From contig NZ_BMVG01000017.1 in the NCBI RefSeq assembly GCF_014650595.1, forward strand, positions 103,649 through 167,648: a DNA stretch of 64,000 bases, in the 5' to 3' direction. Shown piece by piece: positions 26,081-36,328 of the stretch. The notes beneath the pieces are model-generated. The model saw only the letters and a list, made by a program, of their open reading frames with translations. It was not told the DNA's origin and did no database searches. Source of the stretch: Streptomyces alanosinicus. Its GTDB lineage: Bacteria > Actinomycetota > Actinomycetes > Streptomycetales > Streptomycetaceae. The position numbers and the translations under genes were made by a program. The stretch's first letter is position 1; every line of letters starts with the position of its first letter.

Positions 26081-27576
26081 GCTATGAAGCGGGCAAGCTG
26101 CCCCCCGAGATCAAACGCGTCCTGGTCGACACGCTCGCCGAGCTGTACCGCACCCAGAACCAGGCCGAGGAACTGCTGGAGGACATGGACTTCCCGCCGC
26201 AGACCCGGCCCCGCTGGGACGCGGCCCAGGACATCGTCGCCTACTGGCGGCAGGTGGTGCGCGCCCTCGAACTGGGCGCCGTACAGCGCGGCGGCGTACG
26301 GCAGTTGCTGGACACGATGCTGCGCCGCTGGCCCGGCAACCAGGAGCTGCACAAGATCCGGGACTTCCTCGGTGAGGAACGGCAGCAGCAGGGCGCGGCC
26401 GGCGGGAACGCCGACACGCTGTACCGGACCGTGGAGTTCGTGGGCAGCGAGGAGTTCCCGGAGCTGCTCCGGCTGGTGCGCGAGCTGGTCGACGCCGACG
26501 CCGTCCAGCTGTACGCCGGCCACCGGCAGGCGGCCTACCGGGTCGCCGAGATGCCCCCGGACCGGGTGGAGGAAGTGCGCGAGCGGGCCGCGCGGATCGC
26601 GCCCGGCGTCGAGGTCCTCTACGGCGAGTACGACTTCCGCCCCACCCTGTACACCCGCCTGGAGGTCATGGGCCCCGACGGCCAGCAGTTCGAGATCCCG
26701 TACGTACCCAACACGACCCTGCCGAGCGAACTGGTCCCCGCCGTCTGGGCGCAGTACCGCCCGGAGGTCGCCCAGGACGCCAACGGGCATCTGCTGCGCG
26801 CCGTCGTCGACTACCGCGACGAGAGCGGCGAGGCCCGCCGCCTGGACCCGGAGCAGCCGCTGTACAACCAGGGTGTGCGCGACGGCGGCCAGTTGCAGAT
26901 GTCGGCCGAGTCGACGGCCGGCGTGGACAGCTGGCTGCGCCTGGAGGCACTGACCCGGGCCCGCGACGACATCGTCGACTTCGCCGAGGAGCACGAGGAG
27001 TTCACCCTCGTCGCCATGGACGACGACAGGCTCCCGCTGGAGTTCACGGCACAGCTGCACGTCCCCGGCTTCGCCCCGCCCGAGGACATGGAGTCCTGGC
27101 CGCTCGACCCGCGCCGCATCGACCAGCACGAACTGGTCATCTGGATGCCCTCCGAGTTCCCCATCCAGGCCCCGCGGGTGCTCTGGCGCTCGGATGTGTT
27201 CCATCCGAACATCGCCCGCGACGAGGACCGCAAGGGCGCGGTGTGCCTGGGCCCGCTGATGACGGACTACACCCCGGACCTCAGCCTGTACGCCCTGTGC
27301 CAGATGCTCATCGACATGGCCCGCTACCGCAACTACGAGATCCTGCCGCACGACTACAAGATGGCCATGGACTTCGACAGCCTCGTGCAGGACATCATCG
27401 AACGCGGCGGCTACCTCGACGCGAGCGCCGCCGCCTGGGCCTTCTCCTTCGAGGGCCAGGAGCGCATCAAGGAGATCGGCGGCACCACCTGGCTCGCCCG
27501 CGCGGGCCTGACCGAACGCGCCGACCGGTCCCGGTTCCTGTCGGTCGAGCGGGTGGAGGCGACCCCGGATGAGTGA
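26077..27576 (+). CDS. EAD1-ubiquitin-like-E2 fusion protein
   Basis: The 499-residue protein has at least three modules. Residues 8-95 fit EAD1 (TLAELYRTQNQAEELLEDM, IVAYWRQVVRALELG, RRWPGNQEL). Residues 110-190 are unassigned alpha/beta. Residues 192-278 look like a ubiquitin-like beta-grasp domain (YTRLEVMGPDGQQFEIPYVP, ending YNQGVRDGGQLQM). Residues 300-440 are a ubiquitin-conjugating fold with FHPN at 375-378 and the catalytic Cys390 in KGAVCLG. The Ubl is internal and followed by the E2, so it lacks a free C-terminal glycine. The ATG overlaps the E1 stop and the 3' end overlaps the JAMM gene by eight bases. It is the hub of the operon. Confidence 0.8.
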   Translation: MSYEAGKLPPEIKRVLVDTLAELYRTQNQAEELLEDMDFPPQTRPRWDAAQDIVAYWRQVVRALELGAVQRGGVRQLLDTMLRRWPGNQELHKIRDFLGEERQQQGAAGGNADTLYRTVEFVGSEEFPELLRLVRELVDADAVQLYAGHRQAAYRVAEMPPDRVEEVRERAARIAPGVEVLYGEYDFRPTLYTRLEVMGPDGQQFEIPYVPNTTLPSELVPAVWAQYRPEVAQDANGHLLRAVVDYRDESGEARRLDPEQPLYNQGVRDGGQLQMSAESTAGVDSWLRLEALTRARDDIVDFAEEHEEFTLVAMDDDRLPLEFTAQLHVPGFAPPEDMESWPLDPRRIDQHELVIWMPSEFPIQAPRVLWRSDVFHPNIARDEDRKGAVCLGPLMTDYTPDLSLYALCQMLIDMARYRNYEILPHDYKMAMDFDSLVQDIIERGGYLDASAAAWAFSFEGQERIKEIGGTTWLARAGLTERADRSRFLSVERVEATPDE

Positions 27577-28660
27577 GGAGAACCGCGCCGGAGCGGCCAC
27601 CGTGCTGCTCTACAAGGGCACGTCCTTCGACCTGGTGGGCAAGCTGACCCTCTCCTCACTGATGGTCGAGGCACTGCGCCGGGAACTGCCCGGCGGCGAG
27701 CCCGAGGAACCGCTGATCATGCATCTGCGGTATGTGCGCAGGCCCGACCCCCGGCTGGTGGACGGCCCGCGCACCATCCACAATCTGCGCAGCCAGATCG
27801 GCCGGCTCGGGGTGATCGTCTCCCAGGCAGGGGAGACGATCATCGACCGCGAGTACCCCGTGCGCGAACTGCTCGGCCCGGTCCTGCAGCATGTGGTGCA
27901 GCAACTCGACCCCGACGAACAGGTGTGGGGCTTCTGCATCGACCATCCCTCGCTCAGCGGTCTGGCACTGGGCCGCTCGACCCCCGAGGTCGAGGGCACC
28001 ATGGACCTCAACCTCCGTGAGAGCAGGCGCAGTTTCACCGTGCGCAAGGTGGCCGAGCCGCCCGTGCCCTCGGTGGACCCCGGGGACCTCGGCATCGACG
28101 CGGCCGGGCTCGGCCAGGTCACGGTCCTGCTGTCCGGCGACATCCACGGCCATCTGCACGAGATGAAGCTCTCCCGCCGGCTGGAGGAGGGCGGCTTCCT
28201 GCTCGGCCGGGTCCGGCGCGTCCTCGGCCCGGAGCGCGCGGAACGGGCGGGCGAGAACGGCGAGGCGGCGGCCGAGCGCTATCTGGTGGAGATCAACGAG
28301 GTCACCCCGGCCGAGCACTCGGGCGCCGGGGCACTGCACTTCACCTTCACCGGCGACTCCTTCCGCGAGGTCAACCAGCGCATCACCGCCTCCGGCCAGG
28401 ACCGGCAGCTGATGGGCTGGTACCACACCCATCTGTTCTCCGGGAACGACTCGGGTCTGTCGAGCATCGACGTCGATCTGCACCTCGGCACCTTCCGGCA
28501 GCCCTGGCAGGTCGCCGGACTGATCAATCTCAGCGGCGACGACCGGCTCCTGCGTTTCTACGCACGCTCCGGCGACTCGGTGCGCGAATGCGAACAGTGG
28601 GTGAAAGATGACCGCGGTCGATACCGCCGTGCGCGTGCTGTTGTGGTCGACGGCCAATGA
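27569..28660 (+). CDS. JAMM/JAB-domain metallopeptidase (deubiquitinase-like)
   Basis: The 363-residue protein has an N-terminal half of 180 residues that is alpha/beta and unassigned (possibly beta-grasp: TVLLYKGTSFDLVGKLTLSS). A JAMM domain follows. Its zinc motif is complete: Glu206 in LEEGGFLLG, His286 and His288 in WYHTHLF, Ser298 and Asp301 in GLSSIDVD. JAMM peptidases cut isopeptide bonds or mature ubiquitin-like proteins. In this E1-E2 context it is the expected deconjugase or processing enzyme. The 3' end overlaps the next gene by 53 bases. Confidence 0.85.
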   Translation: MSEENRAGAATVLLYKGTSFDLVGKLTLSSLMVEALRRELPGGEPEEPLIMHLRYVRRPDPRLVDGPRTIHNLRSQIGRLGVIVSQAGETIIDREYPVRELLGPVLQHVVQQLDPDEQVWGFCIDHPSLSGLALGRSTPEVEGTMDLNLRESRRSFTVRKVAEPPVPSVDPGDLGIDAAGLGQVTVLLSGDIHGHLHEMKLSRRLEEGGFLLGRVRRVLGPERAERAGENGEAAAERYLVEINEVTPAEHSGAGALHFTFTGDSFREVNQRITASGQDRQLMGWYHTHLFSGNDSGLSSIDVDLHLGTFRQPWQVAGLINLSGDDRLLRFYARSGDSVRECEQWVKDDRGRYRRARAVVVDGQ

Positions 28661-29476
28661 CAGCGGCGCGGCCGGCCGTCCCGCACCGCCCGAGGGAGAA
28701 CTGACGGATCCTCAGGAGCTGGCCGCGCCACCGCAGGACCTGGCCGCGGCCGTCGTCCGGCTGGCGGCCGAGTCCGCGGCCCGGCTGCGGTTGGACGCCC
28801 TGGCCGCCCGCGAGCGGCGGCCGGTCGGCGCCGGAGCGCTGCTGCTGGCCGCCGCGGTCGGCGGCCGCGCCCAGGCCCGGCTCGCGGCCGAGACGGTACG
28901 GGCCGTACCGGCCGCCCGCTCGTTGTGGGACGTGCTCGCCTACCACGCCGTGGTCGCGCCCGCGCTGGCGCACATCGGCGACCCGGCGCTGGCCGGCCGG
29001 CTGCGAGCCGCCTCACCGCTGACCGCCCTGCTCGACCGGCCCGACCCGGTCGGCGAGACGAACGCAGAACTCCTGCTGGAGGACGTGCTGTTGACACACC
29101 CTCAGGGACGCCGTCTGATCACCACCGTCTACTGCGAGGCCCCGGCCTCCCCGGCGCAGGCCCTGTGGCGCGGCCGGCTCCTCGACCAGCTCCGGATGAG
29201 CGAGCGGGAGCTGGTGATCGATGTGTACGAGGCCGCCCTGCTGCGCCACGCGGCGGCGCACCAGTCGCTGATACGCCGGGCCCGCGCCGGCCTGACCGTG
29301 CCGCCCGACCTGGCGGTGGCCCGCCCGGTCGCACACTGGTGGGCCGCGCTCGCCCGGCTGGAGCGCTCGCATCGCCGGCTGCTGCGGGCCCGCTCCGGCA
29401 TCGGCACCGGGTATCTGCCGGGGGTACGGCTGTACAAGCAGGTGGAACGGCTGGAAGCGAGTGGGGGGAGTCCCGC

Positions 29477-29480
<4 letters not shown>
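28608..29480 (+). CDS. Helical protein of unknown function in the ubiquitin-like operon
   Basis: The 290-residue protein is alanine-, leucine- and arginine-rich and predicted almost wholly helical. It has no cysteines or catalytic motif that I recognise and no signal peptide. Its start at 28608 lies 53 bases inside the JAMM gene and its stop overlaps the AAA gene start (ATGA), so it is locked into the operon by translational coupling. Landmarks for searching are YHAVVAPALAHIGDP, VYCEAPASPAQALWRGRLL and HWWAALARLERSHRRLL. A scaffold or adaptor role is possible; nothing in the sequence proves it. Confidence 0.65.
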
Positions 29481-31387
<1,907 letters not shown>

Positions 31388-31432
31388 CGCCGTGCCGGGT
31401 CACGTCACGACGGACACACGACAGGAGGCGCG

Positions 31433-32650
31433 GTGAGCTGGGGCCAGGACACCGTCGACACCATCAGGGACCTGGAGTACGTACGGCGACGGCTCGACGG
31501 CGAGTTCGTCGGCCGGGACCGTGCCGTGCGGCTGCTGCAGCTCGCCGTGGTCTGCCGGGAGCACGCACTGCTGCTCGGCCCGACCGGCACCGCCAAGAGC
31601 GAGCTGATCTCGGCCCTCGCCCGGCACATCGAGGCCCGCCGCTTCAGCTATCTGCTCACCCGGTTCACCGAGCCGTCGGAGATCTTCGGCGCGCTGGACT
31701 TCGAGCAGTTCCGCCAGGGCACCTACCAGGTACGCACCGAGGGCATGCTGCCGAGCGCCGAACTCGTCTTCCTGGACGAGGTGTTCCAGGGCAGCAGCGC
31801 CATCCTCAACACCCTGCTGACCCTGCTCAACGAACGCCGCTACCACAACGGCGCCCTGGCCGAGAACGCCCCGCTGATCAGCCTGCTCGGTGCCACCAAC
31901 GAGATACCCGACGACCCCGGTCTGACCGCGTTCTCGGACCGGTTCCTGATCCGGCTCCAGGTCGAGCCGGTGGGCGGCACCGACCTGGAACGACTGCTGC
32001 AGGTGGGCTGGGAGCACGAGACACGCCGGTTCACGGCCGCCGTGCAGGCGGCCGAGCAGGCGGCCGTGCGGGCGCGGGGCACGGACACACCCGCCCGCAC
32101 CGGCGCCGACCGCACCGCCGGCACGGTGACCGTCGACCGGCTGGGCCGGCTCACCCTGCGGCTGCGGGACGTCGACCTGGACCCGGTACTCGGTGAACAC
32201 CGTGAACTGGTACGGCAGTTGCTGATCCAGGGAGTCCGGCTCTCGGACCGCCGGCTGGTGCGCAGCCTGAAGCTGGTCGCCGGGGCCGCGCTGCTGCGCG
32301 AGTCGCGCACCGCCGCGCCGGTGGACCTGTGGCCGCTGGCCCATATCTGGACCGACCCCGCCGACCGCACCACGGTGGAAGAAGCCGTACAGGCCGTGGT
32401 GGAGAAACACGGCGGGGAGCCGGGCCGGCGTCGCCGGCCCGACCACGAGATCCTGCTCGACGCCCGTGAGATCGGCGCACCACTGATCTCCGGCCGGCAG
32501 CCCAGCGAGTGGAGCGTCGTCGAGGGCCTGCACAAACTCGCCGATCTGTCACGGGAGTTGAGGGAGCATCCGCCCGTGAACACACAGACCGAAACAGAGC
32601 TGTCTCGTATCATTGCCGAAGTGAACGCCCTGCTCGACCAGTTCGAGTGA
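31433..32650 (+). CDS. MoxR/RavA-type AAA+ ATPase
   Basis: The 405-residue MoxR-family ATPase has Walker A GPTGTAKSE (about 49-57), Walker B ELVFLDEVFQ, sensor 1 LLGATNEIPDDP and the arginine finger region FSDRFLIRL. The GTG start at 31433 follows a strong AGGAGG. MoxR ATPases typically work with a von Willebrand A partner, and here the vWA-like domain is at the end of the beta-propeller protein at the 3' end of the operon. A short helical tail (LSRIIAEVNALLDQF) follows the AAA core. It belongs to the ternary NTPase module of this locus. Confidence 0.88.
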   Translation: MSWGQDTVDTIRDLEYVRRRLDGEFVGRDRAVRLLQLAVVCREHALLLGPTGTAKSELISALARHIEARRFSYLLTRFTEPSEIFGALDFEQFRQGTYQVRTEGMLPSAELVFLDEVFQGSSAILNTLLTLLNERRYHNGALAENAPLISLLGATNEIPDDPGLTAFSDRFLIRLQVEPVGGTDLERLLQVGWEHETRRFTAAVQAAEQAAVRARGTDTPARTGADRTAGTVTVDRLGRLTLRLRDVDLDPVLGEHRELVRQLLIQGVRLSDRRLVRSLKLVAGAALLRESRTAAPVDLWPLAHIWTDPADRTTVEEAVQAVVEKHGGEPGRRRRPDHEILLDAREIGAPLISGRQPSEWSVVEGLHKLADLSRELREHPPVNTQTETELSRIIAEVNALLDQFE

Positions 32651-32680
32651 GGACGGGAACACACGAGGGGGTACCCCAGC

Positions 32681-33475
32681 ATGTGCAATCCCCGACGGGT
32701 CCGCATCCGGGCCTCCAGCCGGCTCACCCGGATGTGGCAGGAAGAGGTCCGCCGCACCGGCCGGGCCAGCGCCGAGGTGGCCGCCGAGGCCACGCTGCGG
32801 GAGGAGTTCGGAACCCTGCTCGGCGCACCGGCCCGCCGCGCCTTCGAGGCCGCGCTCGGCGCCGACACCCGGTGGACCTGGCAGGACGACGCCTACCGGC
32901 TCGACCTGGACGGCGGCACGGTCGTCTACCACCTCGACACCGGCGAGATCGAGATGACCGCCCGGCTCAGCGACATCGTGACCGCCGAGGCCGAGGTGAC
33001 CCGCACCCTCCAGGGCACGGTCGAGGTCAACGCCACCGCCGAACACACCGAGAAGTACTACGACGACAGCTGGGCGGGCCTGAGCAAGTCGGTGGCCGAG
33101 CGCAGCGCCCGCGCCCAGGCTCAGAAGCGCGCCGACCGCGACGCCGCCGAGCAGGTCGCACGCCGCGAGGAACAGGAGCGGCTGGCCGGCCGGCGCAGGC
33201 TGGCCGGACAGCGCGACGAGATCGACGCCGAGGCCCACGCGGAGGCCGAACGCCGGGCCGCCGCCGCGGCGGAGCTGCGCCGCGGCGAACTCGAACGGGA
33301 CGCCGAGACGAGGCTGGCCCAGACCCGGACCGACCTGCTGCGCCCGGTGCACGAGGTGCTCGCCGTCGCCTACCGCGACGCCATCGTGGAGTACGCCCGC
33401 CGGCACGGCGTACAGGACATCCAGGTCGACGAGACGGGCGGCACGCTCAACATCCAGTTCGAGATGGAGGCCTGA
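32681..33475 (+). CDS. Ternary-system accessory protein with central coiled coil
   Basis: The protein has 264 residues. The N-terminal 110 residues are alpha/beta (WTWQDDAYRLDLDGGTVVYH, TGEIEMTARLSDIVTAEAE). A charged coiled coil of about 100 residues follows, rich in Ala, Arg and Glu (ARAQAQKRADRDAAEQVARR onwards). A small C-terminal domain reads IQVDETGGTLNIQFEM. It resembles the uncharacterised accessory proteins that travel with MoxR/vWA/FtsH-type ternary conflict systems, though I cannot assign a specific family. The ATG at 32681 has only a weak ribosome binding site. It is three bases upstream of the next small gene. Confidence 0.6.
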   Translation: MCNPRRVRIRASSRLTRMWQEEVRRTGRASAEVAAEATLREEFGTLLGAPARRAFEAALGADTRWTWQDDAYRLDLDGGTVVYHLDTGEIEMTARLSDIVTAEAEVTRTLQGTVEVNATAEHTEKYYDDSWAGLSKSVAERSARAQAQKRADRDAAEQVARREEQERLAGRRRLAGQRDEIDAEAHAEAERRAAAAAELRRGELERDAETRLAQTRTDLLRPVHEVLAVAYRDAIVEYARRHGVQDIQVDETGGTLNIQFEMEA

Positions 33476-33478
33476 GCG

Positions 33479-33748
33479 ATGCGGGTCAGGGTCGAGTTCC
33501 GGTACAACGCCGAGACCGGCGAGGTCGAGCTGTTCCAGGTGGACGACATCGGCCGCACCACCCGGATCGAGGACCACGACGCCACCCACGACGAGATCGC
33601 CTACGCCATCGGCCAGGTGCTGGACCGCCGGCCCGGTGTGGCGGAGGTCGTACCCGAGCGGGAGCGCGAGCCGCAGGCCCCGCGGTTCACCGAGACCGAG
33701 GAGGGCACGCAGCAGCCGCACCCCGAACAGGAACGTGACCGGGCATGA
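33479..33748 (+). CDS. Small acidic accessory protein of the ternary system
   Basis: The 89-residue protein begins with a compact beta-beta unit (MRVRVEFRYNAETGEVELFQ) and then one helix (HDEIAYAIGQVLDR). The tail of about 35 residues is disordered and rich in Glu, Pro and Gln. It lies three bases after the coiled-coil gene and overlaps the TPR gene by four bases (ATGA). Small proteins starting with an RVEF-YNxETGEVE-like strand recur next to MoxR/vWA systems as far as I recall; the function is unknown. It could be a beta-grasp or modifier-like protein, but it has no C-terminal diglycine. Confidence 0.55.
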   Translation: MRVRVEFRYNAETGEVELFQVDDIGRTTRIEDHDATHDEIAYAIGQVLDRRPGVAEVVPEREREPQAPRFTETEEGTQQPHPEQERDRA

Positions 33749-34425
33749 CCAGACCCCCCGACCTCCTGGCCCGCGCCGCCCACTGCTACGAGCAGACGGG
33801 CGACTACGCCCAGGCCGCCCGCTGCCACGACGAGGCGGGCCATCCGCTGAAGGCGGCCGAGCTGTGGGAGCAGGCCGGCGACCCGGTGCGGGCCGCCGAC
33901 CACTGGGTGCGCGGCGGCCGGCCGCGTCGCGCCGCCGAATGCCTGCTGTCGGCGCGCCGGTTCGAGGCGGCGGCCGAGTGCTTCGAACGCGGCGGCGACC
34001 TGCTGGCCGCCGGCTGGACCCTGGTCACCCGCACCCGCTCCTACGCCACCGCGGAGCACCTGTTCGCCGTGGCGGAATCGCGGACGGACGGTGAGCGGCT
34101 GCGGCGCAGGCTCGGCCGGCAGCTGGCCACCGCTCGCGCCTACGGCGAGAGCGAGGCCCTGCTGCGCACCCTCACGGACGTACCGGAGCGCATCGGCTCG
34201 CTCGCCCCGGCCAGGGAGCGGGCCGAGGCCGAGACGTGGGCGGTCACCGCGGCGGACCACATCCGCCGCCCGGACCTCGCCGCGCTGGTGTTCGCCGCGT
34301 CCTACCGGGCCGGCGTCACCGGCTGCGCCGACCGCTGGCAGCACTGGGCCGCCCGCGCACTCGGCGACACCACCGGCGTGCCCGCCGGACCGGCGCCGCC
34401 CGCCCCGCCCCCGGGACCCGACTGA
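33745..34425 (+). CDS. TPR-like helical repeat protein
   Basis: The 226-residue protein starts with at least five short helical repeats of about 20 residues with the pattern A-x-C-Y/F-E-x-x-G-x-x-x-x-A. Examples are AAHCYEQTGDYAQAARCHDE, AGHPLKAAELWEQAG, AECLLSARRFEAAAECFERG. The rest is helical with a Pro-rich tail. The same repeat type ends the neighbouring 549-residue protein (SLRGEYRKAAELLEQAGHFQ). Such short TPR-like arrays usually mediate protein contacts. Its stop at 34425 is followed by a 253-bp gap, the only sizeable break within the plus operon. Confidence 0.7.
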   Translation: MTRPPDLLARAAHCYEQTGDYAQAARCHDEAGHPLKAAELWEQAGDPVRAADHWVRGGRPRRAAECLLSARRFEAAAECFERGGDLLAAGWTLVTRTRSYATAEHLFAVAESRTDGERLRRRLGRQLATARAYGESEALLRTLTDVPERIGSLAPARERAEAETWAVTAADHIRRPDLAALVFAASYRAGVTGCADRWQHWAARALGDTTGVPAGPAPPAPPPGPD

Positions 34426-34522
34426 CGCCGCCCGCCAGCCCCGCGACGCCCCGCCCGCCGGGCACCCCCGGCCGCGACGCCGGACCGCCCGCGCGGCGCC
34501 GCCCCGCAGCAGCTCCGGCGCC

Positions 34523-34596
34523 CGCCCGTACTGGACGCCCCGGGCCCGCCCGTACCGGACACCCCGGGACCCGTCCGCCCCGGACGCCCCGGGACC
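34523..34596 (+). repeat. Three imperfect 25-bp tandem repeats inside the operon gap
   Basis: Units at 34523-34546, 34547-34571 and 34572-34596 follow the pattern CGYCCGYMCYGGACRCCCCG plus GGxCC. They lie in the 253-bp non-coding gap between the TPR gene and the next start at 34679. The GC-rich content with CCCCGGG cores could fold. No start codon with coding bias was found across the gap. Confidence 0.5.
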
Positions 34597-34678
34597 CGCC
34601 CTCCCGGCGCATGGCGGGAGACGTCCGACAGGCGGCCCTGGCCGAGCGGCACCACCAGATCCGTACATCGGGGGAACC

Positions 34679-36328
34679 ATGAGTACTCTTTGGCCGCGCA
34701 AGAAGCGGACGCTCCCGCCCGTGTTCCCCGCACGGCCGGCAGCCCCGCCGCCACCCGCGGAACCGCGCTTCCGGGCGGTCCGGATGACCCCGCAGGACCA
34801 CACCATGCCGCCCGAACCACCCGACGAACCCCCGGCCGCCGACCCGGGGGAGCGGGGCGAGCCGGCCGGCTGGTCGGCCGTGATCCGCTTCCCCTCGCCC
34901 CGCGCCGCCCTCGGCCATGCCGCGGCGACGACCGAACTGGGCCCGCCCGGCCTGCGCAGATCGCCCCGCGACCACTCCGTGTGGGCACTGCTCACCCCCG
35001 CCCACCAGCCGGGCCTGCAACTGGCGGCCGGTTACGGCGGCGTGGTCTGTCAGGCCGACACCGACGGCCTGCTGTGGCCCGACCAGCCCGCCCCACGCGT
35101 CCCGAGGGCCATCGAACACCTCTCCACCGTCACCGGATGGGAGCCGGTGTCCCTCGCCGAACTGGCCGCGCACAGCCCGGTGGCCGCCCCGCCGGCCGGC
35201 CTGAAGGAGGTCGCCGTCCTCGCACCGGGCGCGCTGGGCCGCTGGCTGCTGCGCCGCTGCCTGGCCACGGGCGTGGCGACCACCTTCACACCCGTCGAGC
35301 GGCTCGGCCCGGCCGGCCGGCCGGACGCCGGCTGGCTGCTGCTGCGGCTGCGCGCCGAGGACGGCGCCGTACCCGCCGGGCTGGTCGAGGCCTGCGGCCG
35401 GCTGCCGGGACCCGTGGCCTGCCGGGCCGCCGACCCGGACTGCCGGGTCCTCATCGACCTGCGGCTACGGCTCCCGCTGGACGACGCGGTCCTGCTGGAC
35501 GAGGTCCCGCCCGGCGAGCACCTCGTCGTGGAGCGCGCGCTGTCCGGACCGCCCTGGCGATGGCGGCCGCTCGGCGAGCCCGCCGCAGGTGAACTCCTCG
35601 ACGCTGGACCGGCGTTGAGTGCCGCACCGCCCGCCCGCACGCCGGTGCCCGTCCCGGCGCTCGGGCCACCGCTGCCGGTCCGCCTGGTGACCAGCGCCCG
35701 AGCCCCGCACCGGGTCGACGCCGTACTGATCGCGGACGGTGAGCTCGACGCGCTGCGCCGCTTTCTGCGCACCCGGCCGCTGCACGAGACCGCCGTCGTC
35801 GCGTTCGGACCGGGCCGCCACCTGGTGACCGAGCCGCCCGGACTGTGCCAGACGCTGCCCTTCGGCGTGCCCGTCCACCAGGCCGGACCGGGCGCCCTCT
35901 ACCTGGAGAGCGGCTGCGTCCTGAACCCGCCGCTGCCGGACACCGCACGCGACGAGGTCCTCGGCCTCGGCCCGGACATCATCACCGTGCTGTGCCGCGA
36001 CGGCGCCTGGCGGCTGCGCCTGGCCGACGTACGACCCGCCTGGCAGCTGTGGATGCCCGCGCCGCCCGCCTTCGCGGCCGGACTGTCCGAGCACGCCCGG
36101 GACCTGCTGGAGCGACTGTCCGACGCGATGCCCGAACCGGAGCCCGCCGCACCGGCCGCCCCGCGCACCCCGGAGGCCGAACGCCGGCGGCTGAACCAGG
36201 TCGCCATGGAGCACTCCCTGCGCGGCGAGTACCGCAAGGCCGCCGAACTGCTGGAGCAGGCGGGCCACTTCCAGCGGGCCGCCCAGATGTACGAGCGGGC
36301 CGCGGCCGAACTGGGTGAGGGCCGGTGA
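34679..36328 (+). CDS. Ternary-system protein of unknown fold with C-terminal TPR-like motif
   Basis: The 549-residue protein begins at the ATG at 34679 after GGGGGA. A Pro-rich N-terminus (about 1-60) precedes an alpha/beta region of about 400 residues. Landmarks include RALGHAAATTELGPPGLR-like and HRVDAVLIADGELDALRRFL; the segment PWRWRPLGEPAAGELLD is also distinctive. The last 45 residues form a TPR-like hairpin pair (GEYRKAAELLEQAGHFQRAA) like that of the TPR protein upstream. Its position immediately before the propeller-vWA protein, with a GTGA overlap, matches the bpX-type partners of MoxR-vWA-beta-propeller ternary systems. That family assignment is inferred from context, not from a profile search. 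Confidence 0.6.
   Translation: MSTLWPRKKRTLPPVFPARPAAPPPPAEPRFRAVRMTPQDHTMPPEPPDEPPAADPGERGEPAGWSAVIRFPSPRAALGHAAATTELGPPGLRRSPRDHSVWALLTPAHQPGLQLAAGYGGVVCQADTDGLLWPDQPAPRVPRAIEHLSTVTGWEPVSLAELAAHSPVAAPPAGLKEVAVLAPGALGRWLLRRCLATGVATTFTPVERLGPAGRPDAGWLLLRLRAEDGAVPAGLVEACGRLPGPVACRAADPDCRVLIDLRLRLPLDDAVLLDEVPPGEHLVVERALSGPPWRWRPLGEPAAGELLDAGPALSAAPPARTPVPVPALGPPLPVRLVTSARAPHRVDAVLIADGELDALRRFLRTRPLHETAVVAFGPGRHLVTEPPGLCQTLPFGVPVHQAGPGALYLESGCVLNPPLPDTARDEVLGLGPDIITVLCRDGAWRLRLADVRPAWQLWMPAPPAFAAGLSEHARDLLERLSDAMPEPEPAAPAAPRTPEAERRRLNQVAMEHSLRGEYRKAAELLEQAGHFQRAAQMYERAAAELGEGR

Noticed and set aside
33479..33748. The free ubiquitin-like modifier of the system
   Set aside because: The small protein has a beta-strand start but ends in an acidic disordered tail with no glycine terminus, so it was left as unknown.
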